64,000 nucleotides of DNA from Pseudonocardiaceae bacterium YIM PH 21723 (GTDB lineage: Bacteria > Actinomycetota > Actinomycetes > Mycobacteriales > Pseudonocardiaceae). Position 1 is the stretch's first letter. Each line of letters opens with the position of its first letter. The stretch is taken from the NCBI GenBank assembly GCA_003600225.1, contig QZFT01000045.1, forward strand, positions 186,001 through 250,000, written 5' to 3'. A model generated the notes under the pieces. The model saw nothing but the letters and a program-made list of their open reading frames with translations. It made no database searches and was not told where the DNA came from. Below are positions 8,118 to 16,402 of the stretch, in pieces. The position numbers and the translations under genes are program-made.

Positions 8118-9899
8118 GTGCTTGCGCTCACGGAGACCGTCCGCTACGCGTTCCAGCCGCTCGTGAATCTGAACACCGGCGGCATGATCGCGATTGAGGC
8201 GCTGGCCCGACCCACCGAGGGCCGGCTCTACGACATGTACCGCCAGGCCGCCAAGGCCGGGCAGGTAGCCGAATTCGACCTCGAACTGGCCATCGGTGCT
8301 GTCCGGAGTGCGGCGGACCACGACGCCATACTCCCCCTCCACCTGAACCTGCTGGCTGGAACGGTGGCCCGCAACACCGCGGGCATGGCCCGGCTGAGCG
8401 ATGTGCTCGCCGAGGTCGGCAGACACCCCCAAGATGTCGTGCTGGAGATCGGCTCGCCGTTCTCCCGCATCGACCCGCACCTGTTACTGACCAAACTGCG
8501 CCCGCTGCGCGCCGAGGGTTATCCGGTGTGCCTGGACGGAGTCGGCGGCGGAGACCTGCCGCTGAGCCTCCTCGCGGAGGTCGCCCCGGACATGATGAAG
8601 CTGGACCGCACCGTGGTCAGCGGACTCACCGAGGATGATCACCGGGACGCGCTGCTGGACGCCATCGTGCTGTACTGCCAGCAGACCGGGATCCAGTTGC
8701 TGGCCGAGGGCGTGTTCACCGAGCAACAGCTGAACGCGTTGCGCCGCAAGAAGGTGCACATCGCCCAGGGCGACCTGCTGGCCCCGGCCAAGCGTCGCCC
8801 GCCGACCACCACCTCGGTCGCCGGACTGCTGGCCGAGCTGGTCGAGCCCGACGAGGTACCCGTGTCGGCCGCCGCCGCGGGCCCGATGGTGACCGACTAC
8901 CTGTACCCGGCGACGGTGCTACCGGTGACGGCCACCGCCGACGAGGTCCGGCAGATGCTGGCCAACCAGCAGGGCATCACCAGCGTGGTGCTCGCCGACG
9001 AGACCGGTCGTCCCCAGTCGACCATCGACCGGAATCGGTTCCTGCTCGCGGTGACCGGACCGTACGGTCACGCGTTGCACGCCAACCGGGCCGCGTCCCG
9101 GCTGGCCGACGAACCCCGGACGGTCAGCACCTACACGACGTCCCTGGAAGCCCTGGACATCGTCGCCACCTCCGCACCGGAGCGGACCTACGACGACATC
9201 ATCGTGGTCGACGAGGCCGGGCGATGCCTGGGCGCGGTCCGGGTCAGTGACCTGTTCCGCGGCATGGCCGAGATGAAGGTCGAGGAGGCGGCGGCGCTCA
9301 ACCCGCTGACCAGGCTCCCAGGCACCGACGCCATCGCCCACGACGTCACGCTGAAGCTGTCCGAGAACCAGGTGTTCGCGGTGAGCTGGCTGGACGTGGA
9401 CAGCTTCAAACACGTCAACGACACCGCCGGTTTCTCCGCCGGTGACGACCTGATCCGCTCCATCGGCCGCGGCCTCACCGATGCGGCGGCGGCACTCGGA
9501 TCGGTGTTCGTCAGCCACGTCGGCGGCGACGACTTCCTGTTCGTCACCGACCTGGACGACCTGGTCCCGCTGGCGACCATGCTGCTGGACGTGGACCGCA
9601 CGGTGGAGGGCATGGGCGTGACCATGTCCGTGGCCACCATCGTCTGCACCCCGGGCTCGGTGACGGAGTACCGCGAGGTCTCCCGGGCACTGGCCCCGCT
9701 CAAGCGGCAGGCCAAGTCGTTGCGGGGCAACAGCTGGGTCGTCGGCAGACCCGGCTCCGAACACATCGACGTCCTGCGTGGCCGTCCGGTCTCCCCAGTC
9801 CCGGACCCCAGGCTCACCCAGGCTCAGGCCCACTTCCCCCGCGGCGCCGGCGGCCCCGGCTCCGCGCCGTCCTACGACCACCAGCACGCCGCAGGCTGA
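8118..9899 (+). CDS. EAL-CBS-GGDEF protein with substituted catalytic motifs
   Basis: A 593-residue soluble protein with reversed domain order compared with the usual GGDEF-EAL. Residues about 5-225 are an EAL domain: EAL at 27-29, Asn77, Glu110, Lys161 and AEG at 196-198 are kept. The DDFGTG loop, however, reads DGVGGG (140-145), so the second metal-binding Asp is lost. Residues about 255-390 contain a CBS pair. Residues about 395-560 are a GGDEF domain with GGDDF at 469-473 preceded by His-Val instead of Arg-Ile. The protein is therefore a candidate nucleotide-sensing or weak cyclase/effector protein rather than an ordinary phosphodiesterase. The GTG at 8118 is the chosen start. The gene ends at a palindrome at 9915-9979. 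Confidence 0.85.
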   Translation: MLALTETVRYAFQPLVNLNTGGMIAIEALARPTEGRLYDMYRQAAKAGQVAEFDLELAIGAVRSAADHDAILPLHLNLLAGTVARNTAGMARLSDVLAEVGRHPQDVVLEIGSPFSRIDPHLLLTKLRPLRAEGYPVCLDGVGGGDLPLSLLAEVAPDMMKLDRTVVSGLTEDDHRDALLDAIVLYCQQTGIQLLAEGVFTEQQLNALRRKKVHIAQGDLLAPAKRRPPTTTSVAGLLAELVEPDEVPVSAAAAGPMVTDYLYPATVLPVTATADEVRQMLANQQGITSVVLADETGRPQSTIDRNRFLLAVTGPYGHALHANRAASRLADEPRTVSTYTTSLEALDIVATSAPERTYDDIIVVDEAGRCLGAVRVSDLFRGMAEMKVEEAAALNPLTRLPGTDAIAHDVTLKLSENQVFAVSWLDVDSFKHVNDTAGFSAGDDLIRSIGRGLTDAAAALGSVFVSHVGGDDFLFVTDLDDLVPLATMLLDVDRTVEGMGVTMSVATIVCTPGSVTEYREVSRALAPLKRQAKSLRGNSWVVGRPGSEHIDVLRGRPVSPVPDPRLTQAQAHFPRGAGGPGSAPSYDHQHAAG

Positions 9900-9914
9900 C
9901 CCTCCGCTCAGGTG

Positions 9915-9979
9915 CCACTTGTCGCGTCTTGAAGCCCCGACAAGTGGCACCCGTCGTGGGAAGAAGACGCGACAAGTGG
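9915..9979. repeat. 64-bp repeat copy A, palindromic (likely bidirectional terminator)
   Basis: The outer arms ccacttgtcgcgtctt (9915-9930) and aagacgcgacaagtgg (9964-9979) are perfectly complementary over 16 bp. A second partial arm gacaagtgg lies at 9939-9947. The element sits between the convergent stops of the EAL-CBS-GGDEF gene (9899) and the AbiEi/DUF559 gene (9982). The segment 9916-9979 is 58/64 identical by hand alignment to 10923-10986, in the same orientation. Confidence 0.8.
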
Positions 9980-9981
9980 GC

Positions 9982-10878
9982 TCAGCGATCTAGCGCGGCA
10001 CGGATTTCGGCGAGCGTTTGCGGTATGCGGCGGGTGAAGTCCCAGTGCGTGAAGCGCAGTAGTCGCCAGTCCAGCAGCTGCAGTTGGTTCTGTCGCCAGC
10101 GATCTCGGTAGACGGCCGCTGGGGTGCCATGGACCGCGGAACCGTCAAGCTCAATACCCACTCGGTGCTCCCGGTAGCCAAAATCCAGGAAGGCGGTGCG
10201 GCCATTGGGCAGTGGCACCTCGATCTGCGACTCTGGGACTGGGATCCCACCCTCGATCATGGCGAGTCGGGCACGCGTCTCCAGTTGTGACTGCGACCGC
10301 GGATCAACAGCAGCTATCAGATGGCGGACCTGCTTGAGGCCTGGCGATCGACTCATTCTCCGCATGACCGCGGCAAGTTCGTCGGCAGTCACCAACCTCT
10401 CCCGAATCCCGCTTTCAAGGGCCCACAATGCCGACACAGCATCCATACTTCGGCAGAGATCAACCAGGGTCCGGGCCACAGAGGTCACCGGCACCCCCTC
10501 CACAACACAGATGTCTGACTCGGTCAGTTTCGCGGTGTGGATCTCCAGGCTCTCGCGGTGCGGACGGCGTTCAGATCGCGGGATCGTGACTGACGCGACG
10601 CCTGACTCCGCCGGCACGTCCAAGCCGTGGACCAAAGCCGCAGTGGTGTGACTGACTGCGAATCGCCCGGACACGAACGGAGCGATGGCTTCCGCTGCGG
10701 CCCGGGCCAGTTCTATCGGGACCGGCTCCCGGTCTCCGATGAGATAGATCCCGCGCTGGATCGGCGTGACCCATTTTCTCCGCCGCGCCTGGTCCAGCAC
10801 GCTCAACGCCATACCCGCTGCGGCCACATCGGTGCGCCGCAGCAGCAGTGTCTGTTCATAGGTAGTGGTGTTATCCAT
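9982..10878 (-). CDS. AbiEi-like wHTH plus DUF559 (Vsr-like nuclease fold) protein
   Basis: A 298-residue protein from the ATG at 10878. The N-terminal half resembles the AbiEi antitoxin-type region: a helix-turn-helix (AAGMALSVLDQARRRKWVTPI), RGIYLIGD, then SHTTAALVHGLDVP and IPRSERRPHR. The C-terminal part (about 205-298) is a DUF559/Vsr-like PD-(D/E)XK module: ETRAR, FLDFGY, VGIELDGS followed by RDRWRQNQLQLLDWRLLRF. The residues Glu, Asp and ExD expected for metal binding are present. Actinobacterial genomes carry many such proteins, often single and in defence-gene neighbourhoods, and their role is unproven. It is flanked by two near-identical repeats, which makes the gene-plus-repeat unit a candidate duplicated or mobile module. 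Confidence 0.75.
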   Translation of the reverse strand: MDNTTTYEQTLLLRRTDVAAAGMALSVLDQARRRKWVTPIQRGIYLIGDREPVPIELARAAAEAIAPFVSGRFAVSHTTAALVHGLDVPAESGVASVTIPRSERRPHRESLEIHTAKLTESDICVVEGVPVTSVARTLVDLCRSMDAVSALWALESGIRERLVTADELAAVMRRMSRSPGLKQVRHLIAAVDPRSQSQLETRARLAMIEGGIPVPESQIEVPLPNGRTAFLDFGYREHRVGIELDGSAVHGTPAAVYRDRWRQNQLQLLDWRLLRFTHWDFTRRIPQTLAEIRAALDR

Positions 10879-10922
10879 GCGAGCACTGTGGCAGCCACCT
10901 CTGACAACTCCGGCGCACAGCT

Positions 10923-10986
10923 CACTTGTCGCGGCTTCAAGACGCGACAAGTGGCACTTGTCGTGGGAAGAAGACGCGACAAGTGG
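10923..10986. repeat. 64-bp repeat copy B
   Basis: Direct-repeat partner of 9916-9979, with 6 differences in 64 bases. It contains an 11-bp hairpin (cacttgtcgcg 10923-10933 with cgcgacaagtg 10943-10953), followed by a second cacttgtcg...cgcgacaagtgg pair. It lies 16 nt beyond the stop codon of the DUF1232 gene (11003) and upstream of the AbiEi/DUF559 gene, so it can serve as that gene's terminator. Confidence 0.78.
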
Positions 10987-11002
10987 AGACGGTCAGCAGA
11001 AC

Positions 11003-11476
11003 TCAGGGCTTCGTGCGGCGCCAGGAGAGGTAGCGGCCGGATTCGCCGAACATGCTGCTCAGCAACGCGATGAGCACTCCGGCGTCGTCGGCCTGACCGG
11101 CCACCGGGATGAAGTCGGGGATCACGTCGATCGGCGAGACGATGTACACGACCGCCGCCGCCCACAGCAGCAGCTGCCGCTTCGTGACGACGGTGTAGCG
11201 CCCGGCGCGGACCTCGCGGATCAGCGCGGGGATCGCCCTGAACCGTTCCCAGGGGTTACCGACGGCGTCCCGGCGGTACTCGGCCACTCCGCCGACCACC
11301 CGGCCCGCCGGCGTGCGGCGCAGCAGCCTGCGCGCGACACCGGCCACAAAGGACAGTCCACCCAGGACGATCAGGATGCCGCCGAGCAGGCCGGGGCTCA
11401 TCCCGAGATGCTCGCCCTCCAGCCCGAACACGGCCACCAGACCGAGGCCGACGAGTACCGCACCGAAGACGAGCAT
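11003..11476 (-). CDS. DUF1232 (YkvA-type) membrane protein
   Basis: A 157-residue protein with two hydrophobic segments near the N-terminus (about 3-19 and 29-47) and a third at about 103-125. That third segment holds the DUF1232 signature VYIVSPIDVIPDFIPVAGQ followed by DDAGVL. The YkvA/DUF1232 family is widespread and uncharacterised; the motif is a re-entrant or single membrane helix plus an acidic cytosolic tip. The gene lies 20 nt downstream of the CDF exporter gene on the same strand, so the two may be cotranscribed, and a role at the membrane beside metal export is possible but not shown. Confidence 0.82.
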   Translation of the reverse strand: MLVFGAVLVGLGLVAVFGLEGEHLGMSPGLLGGILIVLGGLSFVAGVARRLLRRTPAGRVVGGVAEYRRDAVGNPWERFRAIPALIREVRAGRYTVVTKRQLLLWAAAVVYIVSPIDVIPDFIPVAGQADDAGVLIALLSSMFGESGRYLSWRRTKP

Positions 11477-11496
11477 TCGCCGACCTCCCGAGTGTT

Positions 11497-12474
11497 TCAG
11501 CTACTGCCGACTGTAGCGGGCCGGAACACCGGTCCATGCGGCTCGTCGCAGTGTTCCGGCTGCGGATGCGGTTCGTCGTGGTCCAGCTGCAGCGTCACGT
11601 GCAGCAGACCGAACCTGGCCCCGAGGAGCCGCTCCAGTTCCTGCCGGACGCCGTGGCAGTCCTCCTCCTCGGTCACCAGCACGTGCGCGGAGATCGCGGG
11701 CTGGCCGGAGGTGATCTCCCAGATGTGCAGGTCGTGCACCTCGGAGACGTGCGGGGTGGCGACCATGGCGGCGCCGATCACGGCCGGGTTCAGTCCGGCG
11801 GGAGCCGCTTCGAGGAGGATCCGCCCGGATTCGCGGACCAGGCCGACGCCCGCCTTGACCATCAGCACCACGACCACCAGCGAGGCCACCCCGTCGGCGC
11901 GGTTCCAGCCGGTCAGCAGCACGATCGCGCCGGCCACGGCGGTGGCGATGAAGGCGAACATGTCGTTGAGGATGTGCTGGAAGGCGCCTTCGACATTCAG
12001 GCTGGTCCGGTTGGCCTTGCTGATCAGCCAGGCGGCGGCGATGTTGACCACGATGCCGACCAGCGCGGTGACCAGCACCAGGCCACCCTCGACCGGGGGC
12101 GGGTCGATCAGCCGCTGGATGGCCTCATAGGTCAGCCAGAGGGCGAGCAGCAGCAGGGTGAGGCCGTTGGCCTGGGCCGACAGGATCTCGGCGCGCTTCC
12201 AGCCGTAGGTCATCCGGCCACGCGCGGGGCGGGCGGCCAGATGGATGGCCCACAGGGCCAGCACGATGGAGGCGGCGTCGGTGAGCATGTGCGCGGCGTC
12301 GGAGAGCAGGGCCAGCGAGCCCGCCAGCAGACCGACGATCACCTCGCCGATCATGAAGACGACGATCAGTGCGAGCGCACCGGACAGCAGGCGCCGGTCG
12401 GTGTCGGCGGACACGCCGTGGCCGTGCCCGGCACCCGCATGCCCGTGGCTGTGTCCGTGTCCTTTGGTACCCAT
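11497..12474 (-). CDS. CDF family divalent metal exporter (CzcD/ZnT-like)
   Basis: A 325-residue cation diffusion facilitator. A His-rich N-terminal tail (residues 5-20, alternating Gly-His) precedes six membrane helices. TM2 carries SDAAHMLTDA, and TM5 has HILNDMFAF; together these give the HxxxD/DxxxD transport site of the Zn-type CDF proteins. The cytosolic C-terminal domain (about 205-300) has the ferredoxin-like fold segments HVSEVHDLHIWEI and HVTLQLDH, and the tail is again His-rich. It should export Zn2+ (possibly Co2+ or Cd2+) in exchange for protons at the plasma membrane. The ATG at 12474 is the first in frame. No metal-regulator gene is adjacent. Confidence 0.92.
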   Translation of the reverse strand: MGTKGHGHSHGHAGAGHGHGVSADTDRRLLSGALALIVVFMIGEVIVGLLAGSLALLSDAAHMLTDAASIVLALWAIHLAARPARGRMTYGWKRAEILSAQANGLTLLLLALWLTYEAIQRLIDPPPVEGGLVLVTALVGIVVNIAAAWLISKANRTSLNVEGAFQHILNDMFAFIATAVAGAIVLLTGWNRADGVASLVVVVLMVKAGVGLVRESGRILLEAAPAGLNPAVIGAAMVATPHVSEVHDLHIWEITSGQPAISAHVLVTEEEDCHGVRQELERLLGARFGLLHVTLQLDHDEPHPQPEHCDEPHGPVFRPATVGSS

Positions 12475-12644
12475 GAGACGAATGTATGCAGACTTCGCTA
12501 TGTGTGCAATGGATTCGTGACCATCGGCACCATCCGGTCACCGGAAGTGACAACCTGGGCACGCGTGATGCATTTTGCGCCTGCTTGTCACCCACACGGA
12601 TGACATCTGGGACTATGGCACGTCCATCGGTGTGATGGAGCGTT

Positions 12645-12683
12645 AGCCCGTCCGGAGCCGCTATCGGCTCCGGCGACCACGGG
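12645..12683 (+). promoter_or_regulatory. Structured leader before the 86-residue Gly-rich protein gene
   Basis: An 8-bp hairpin cggagccg/cggctccg (12653-12660 and 12665-12672, loop ctat) is nested in a second possible pairing, agcccgt (12645-12651) with acgggtt, immediately before the SD gggagg of the gene at 12699. The layout could be a translational control structure; I cannot match it to a known riboswitch class. Confidence 0.35.
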
Positions 12684-12698
12684 TTTCCGGGAGGCGAG

Positions 12699-12959
12699 AT
12701 GGGTCAGCACGCGGCATACGCCTGGGACTCCATGACGTCTGCCACGTTCGACACCTCCGGCTCCGGTGCGCTCCCCGCCGGTTCCGGCACCCCGCCGGTC
12801 TTCCCCCATGAGCTCCCGGTGGATCTGGAGCAGGGCCGGCACGCACGCGGTGCCCTGTCCGGCTTCGACGGCGGCCTGCCCGGCTTGAGCAGCAGCCTGC
12901 CGATGTCCGGAGATCTACCGGTTTTCGGCGCGGGCGGCATGCCCCTGGCCGGCATCTGA
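12699..12959 (+). CDS. Small Gly/Pro/Ser-rich protein of unknown function
   Basis: An 86-residue protein with a good SD (gggaggcg, 5-9 nt before the ATG) and a strong hairpin soon after its stop. It is therefore probably a real gene rather than a chance reading frame. It has no Cys, no signal peptide and no membrane segment. The second half is low-complexity and built of short Gly/Leu/Pro/Ser stretches (GGLPGLSSSLPMSGDLP, FGAGGMPLAG), suggesting disorder or coat-like assembly. I recognise no family. It is transcribed away from the CDF gene and followed by a small membrane-protein gene. Confidence 0.5.
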   Translation: MGQHAAYAWDSMTSATFDTSGSGALPAGSGTPPVFPHELPVDLEQGRHARGALSGFDGGLPGLSSSLPMSGDLPVFGAGGMPLAGI

Positions 12960-12975
12960 GCTCCCGGCAACCCCG

Positions 12976-13014
12976 CTGCCGTCCCGAGACCTCCTACACT
13001 GCTCGGGACGGCAG
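12976..13014. terminator. Hairpin between the two small genes
   Basis: A perfect 13-bp inverted repeat (ctgccgtcccgag 12976-12988, complement 13002-13014) lies 17 nt after the stop of the 86-residue protein gene. The 13-nt loop contains tacact, which resembles a -10 element, so the same stretch may also hold the promoter of the next gene at 13036. Confidence 0.6.
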
Positions 13015-13035
13015 ACGTGGTTTCAGGGAGGGTGA

Positions 13036-13218
13036 GTGAACCGGCGCAGGTTTCGGCTGATCATGGGCGGTCTGGTGTTCGGCGTCGCGCTGGCCAACGT
13101 CATCGTGAACGGGTTCGTCGGCGGCCACTACGACTGGAAGTTCTGGCTGGGCCTGGCACTCGTCCTCGGATACCTGCTCGTCTTCGTCGCGTACGGCGCC
13201 GCCCGGCAGCGGACCTGA
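13036..13218 (+). CDS. Small two-helix membrane protein
   Basis: A 60-residue protein starting at a GTG with a strong SD (gggaggg). An N-terminal basic stretch (NRRRFR) precedes one hydrophobic segment at about 8-27 and another at about 36-55, joined by a short loop GGHYDWKF. The basic N-terminus suggests that both ends face the cytoplasm. It converges on the ANTAR gene with one base between the stop codons. No function or family can be assigned. Confidence 0.62.
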   Translation: MNRRRFRLIMGGLVFGVALANVIVNGFVGGHYDWKFWLGLALVLGYLLVFVAYGAARQRT

Positions 13219-13219
13219 C

Positions 13220-13543
13220 TCACGGCGGCTGCCGGGGCACGTACCCGGTGCGCACCATCTCGTGGGCGACCTCGAAAACCGTGCGGCCGGTGCGATTACT
13301 GATCGCCAGCAGCATGCCGGTCCCGTCCTGCGGCGAGATCCGGTGCCGCTCGGCGATCATCCCGGTGGCGATGCCGACCATCCGCGCGTGTCGCAGGGCC
13401 GCCTTAAGCCGGGTGATGGACTGATTGGCCTCCTGTAGCGCGGACCACGACTCCAGGTTCGTCGGGTCGTCCGGCTTGTCACGAATACTCCGATTCACGG
13501 CTGCCCCACCATCAGTAGGAGACGCTTCCACTAGATCGGACAC
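13220..13543 (-). CDS. ANTAR domain RNA-binding regulator
   Basis: A 107-residue protein whose C-terminal two-thirds is an ANTAR domain: an N-terminal helix (SALQEANQSITRLKAAL), then HARMVGIATGMIAERHRISPQDGTGMLL and TVFEVAHEMV. These carry the conserved IxxAxGxLxxRxxxxxxxAxxxL pattern. ANTAR domains bind paired hairpins in nascent mRNA and block terminators. There is no attached GAF, PAS or receiver domain, so its activity must be controlled by oligomerisation or by a partner protein. Its target may be the divergent AraC-type gene or genes elsewhere. Confidence 0.85.
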   Translation of the reverse strand: MSDLVEASPTDGGAAVNRSIRDKPDDPTNLESWSALQEANQSITRLKAALRHARMVGIATGMIAERHRISPQDGTGMLLAISNRTGRTVFEVAHEMVRTGYVPRQPP

Positions 13544-13659
13544 ACCGGTCGGCGCCTAGCCCGCAGAGCGACGGCCCGGTACCGATTTACGAACTCCACC
13601 AGCGGCCGGAACAGGCCGAATCCCGTACAACGCGGGACGGACGCGGGTAGACCGGAGCC

Positions 13660-14573
13660 ATGCGCTCGCTGGTGTTCGACAGCACGGATCTGGGCCGGAC
13701 CGAGGAATTCCTCAGCAGTTCGTACGCCCCGCTGCGGATCTGCAGCGGCGCCGAGGGTTCCGGGTTCCACCTGACCCGGCTGTCCGCCGGCTCGGTCGAC
13801 GCCGATCTGCTGGACATCGACTTCGCCCTGCGTTACGACGTGCAGCCGCTGCACCGGATCTGCCTGTGCGACATCGAATCCGGCTCCATCGAGACCCGGT
13901 CCGGGACCTTCGGCGCCGGGTCGCTGTTGTCCATCTCCCCGCCGGACCAGGGGCACTCCGGGTGGATCCGCCGGGCCCGGTACCGCGCTGTGCTGGTCTC
14001 CCCTGACCTGCTCAGCGAGGTGTCGGGCAGCGAACGACCGGTCCGGTTACTCGATGGGCGGCCGCTGGACTCCCGCCGGACCGACCACGTGCGCAGCGCG
14101 ATCGCCCAGCTCAGGGAACACGTGCTCGTCATCCCGGAGGTGGCGGGCAACCCCCTGGTGGTCGGCGCGGCCACCCGGTACCTGGCCGCGTCGGTGCTGA
14201 ACGCCTTCCCCACCACGCTCGCGACCGGCTCCGCGCCACGGGACGCGCACCCGCGCGCCCTGCGCCGGGCGATCTCGTTCATCGAGTCGCACACGGACCG
14301 GGACATCGGCGCCGCCGACCTCGCCCGGGCCGCGTACGTCTCGGTCCGCTCGGTGCGACTGGCGTTCCGCCGGCACCTGGGCACCACTCCGCTGGCCTAC
14401 CTGCGCCGGGTCCGGCTCGGCCTCGCCCGCGAGGATCTGTGCGCGGCCTGTCCCGGGCAGACCACCGTGACCCAGGTGGCCGGGCGCTGGGGTTCGCCCG
14501 GCCGAGCGTGTTCGCCGCCCACTACCGGGCAGCCTACGACGAGACCCCCTCACAGACGCTGCACCGGGGGTGA
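13660..14573 (+). pseudogene. AraC family regulator with a single-base frameshift
   Basis: The first 277 codons encode a normal AraC-type activator: an N-terminal effector-like region of about 190 residues, then the first helix-turn-helix (IGAADLARAAYVSVRSVRLAFRRHLG) and the start of the second (LRRVRLGLAREDL, TVTQVAGRWG). At 14489-14492 the run of four G shifts the frame. Adding one G gives GFARPSVFAAHYRAAYDETPS, the standard end of an AraC DNA-binding domain, with a stop at 14571-14573 just before the next gene. As it stands, the protein reads through antisense-like sequence to about residue 356 and lacks its last recognition helix. It is either a recent pseudogene or a homopolymer sequencing error. 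Confidence 0.8.
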
Positions 14574-14577
14574 CGGG

Positions 14578-16233
14578 TCAGCCGGTCGCCTTGGCCGCGG
14601 CGCGACCCGCGATGCGGCCGGAGAACAGGCAGCCGCCGAGGAAGGTGCCCTCCAGCGCGCGATAGCCGTGCACGCCACCGCCGCCGAAGCCGGCCACCTC
14701 GCCGGCGGCGTACACGCCCGGCAGCGGTGATCCGTCGGCCCGCAGCACCCTGGCCGACAGGTCGGTGTGCACGCCGCCGAGGGTCTTGCGGGTGAGGATG
14801 TGCAGCCGCACCGCCACCAGTGGGCCGGAGTCCGGGTCGGTGATCGCGTGCGGCTTGACGATCCGGGTGAGCCGGTCGCCGATGTACCGGCGCGCGGCCG
14901 AGGTGGCGACCACCTGGGGGTCCTTGCCCAGACCGGTGTGCACCTGCTGGTCGCGAAGGCGGATCAGGTCGGCCAGCTGCTGCGGGTCGATCAGGTCCTG
15001 GCCCGTCAGGGCGTTCATCGCGTCGGCGAGTTCCTTGGCCGAGTCGCGCTGGATGAAGTCGGCGCCGTCGTCCAGGAACGCCTGCAGCGGCGCGGGCATG
15101 CCACCCTTGCGGCGTTCCAGCACGCCGCGCACGGTCTTCCCGGTCAGATCCGGGTTCTGCTCCGAACCGGACAGGCCGAACTCCACGCCGACGGTCCGGC
15201 GGTTGGCCACGAACCAGGAGTGGCTGTGGCCGGTCTTGGCGATGTGTTCGAGGGCGCCGTAGCAGTCGAAACCGGGGAACAGCGGCGGCGGCAGCCGACG
15301 GCCGGTGGCGTCGAGCCACAGCGGCGAAGGGCCGCTCAGGATGCGGATGCCGTGCCTGGTCCAGATCGGGCTGTGGTTCTGGATGCCCTCCGGGTAGTGC
15401 CACATCCGGTCCTCGTTGATCAGGCCACCGCCCGCGGTGCGCACCACGTCCAGCATCAGCCCGTCCACGTGGTCCGGCACACCACTGATCATGTGCTGGG
15501 GGACTGGTCCCATCCGGGACGGCCAGTTGCGCCGCACCAGGTCGTGGTTACCGCCGATGCCACCGGAGGTGACGATCACGGCTTGGGCCTTGAGCTCGAA
15601 GTCGGCCGCGACCGTGCGGGAGCTCTTCTCCCCCCGCGCCACGGAACTGGCCTCCAGGACCTCGCCGCGCACGCCGTCCACGGCGCCGCCGGACACCGTC
15701 AGCTCGGTGACCCGGTGCCGGAATCGCAGTGACACCAGGCCTTTCTCCACCGCGGCGCGGACCCGGTTCACGAACGGTTCGATCAGCCCGGGACCGGTTC
15801 CCCAGGTAACGTGGAACCGGGGCACCGAGTTGCCGTGCCCGCCGACCGGATAACCGCCGCGTTCGGCCCACTGCACCACCGGGAACCACCGCACGCCCTG
15901 ATCGTGCAACCAGGCCCGCTTCTCCCCGCAGGTGAAATCCACGTAAGCCTCGGCCCACTGCCGGGGCCAGTGGTCCTCCTCGCGATCGAAGCCCGCCGTG
16001 CCCATCCAGTCGCTCAACGCAAGCTCGTGCGAGTCCCGGATGCCCAACCGTCGTTGTTCTGGAGAATCGACGAACATCAACCCGCCGAACGACCAGAAAG
16101 CCTGACCTCCCAGTGACACTTCGGGTTCCTGATCGAGCAGAATCACCCTGCGGCCTGCGTCAGCGAGTTCGGCCGTCGCGACCAGACCCGACAGCCCGCC
16201 CCCGACCACGATCACATCAGCGTCCAGCGCCAT
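14578..16233 (-). CDS. FAD-binding dehydrogenase of the KstD/flavocytochrome c fumarate reductase type
   Basis: A 551-residue flavoprotein. The N-terminal FAD motif VIVVGGGLSGLVATAELADAG begins at residue 7 and is followed by the acidic ribose-binding end LLDQEPEVSLGGQAF. The middle region contains SGGIGGNHDLV. The C-terminus has the flavin-contacting GVYAAGEVAGFGGGGVHGYRALEG and GGCLFSGRIAG. The family includes 3-ketosteroid-delta1-dehydrogenases and the PRK12834-type actinobacterial enzymes; the latter match best in length and in the ends. The substrate is unknown. It converges on the AraC-type gene with four bases between stop codons. Confidence 0.83.
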   Translation of the reverse strand: MALDADVIVVGGGLSGLVATAELADAGRRVILLDQEPEVSLGGQAFWSFGGLMFVDSPEQRRLGIRDSHELALSDWMGTAGFDREEDHWPRQWAEAYVDFTCGEKRAWLHDQGVRWFPVVQWAERGGYPVGGHGNSVPRFHVTWGTGPGLIEPFVNRVRAAVEKGLVSLRFRHRVTELTVSGGAVDGVRGEVLEASSVARGEKSSRTVAADFELKAQAVIVTSGGIGGNHDLVRRNWPSRMGPVPQHMISGVPDHVDGLMLDVVRTAGGGLINEDRMWHYPEGIQNHSPIWTRHGIRILSGPSPLWLDATGRRLPPPLFPGFDCYGALEHIAKTGHSHSWFVANRRTVGVEFGLSGSEQNPDLTGKTVRGVLERRKGGMPAPLQAFLDDGADFIQRDSAKELADAMNALTGQDLIDPQQLADLIRLRDQQVHTGLGKDPQVVATSAARRYIGDRLTRIVKPHAITDPDSGPLVAVRLHILTRKTLGGVHTDLSARVLRADGSPLPGVYAAGEVAGFGGGGVHGYRALEGTFLGGCLFSGRIAGRAAAKATG

Positions 16234-16402
16234 GTGCTCTTCAACCCTTCTCAGCTGCGGAAACCTGGTCCGAACAGCCTAAGTCTGGCTACAGCGCCCC
16301 GAGTCCGCCAGACTGGACCATGCTTCGATGGCTGCTCGCCGGCAGGAGGTTAACGGGTGTGTGGCAGTTGTGTGATGAATTAGAGACTGCTAGGAATCAC
16401 TG

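Noticed and set aside
9915-10986. CRISPR array from the repeated palindromes
   Set aside because: Only two copies, 1 kb apart, with a gene between and no cas genes.
12645-12683. Known riboswitch before the 86-residue protein gene
   Set aside because: Hairpins are present but none of the conserved cores of c-di-AMP, cobalamin or SAM riboswitches could be recognised.
16282-16314. Inverted repeat agtctggc/gccagact between the FAD dehydrogenase and c-di-GMP genes
   Set aside because: Arms are only 8 bp with a 17-nt spacer, which is expected by chance in GC-rich DNA.
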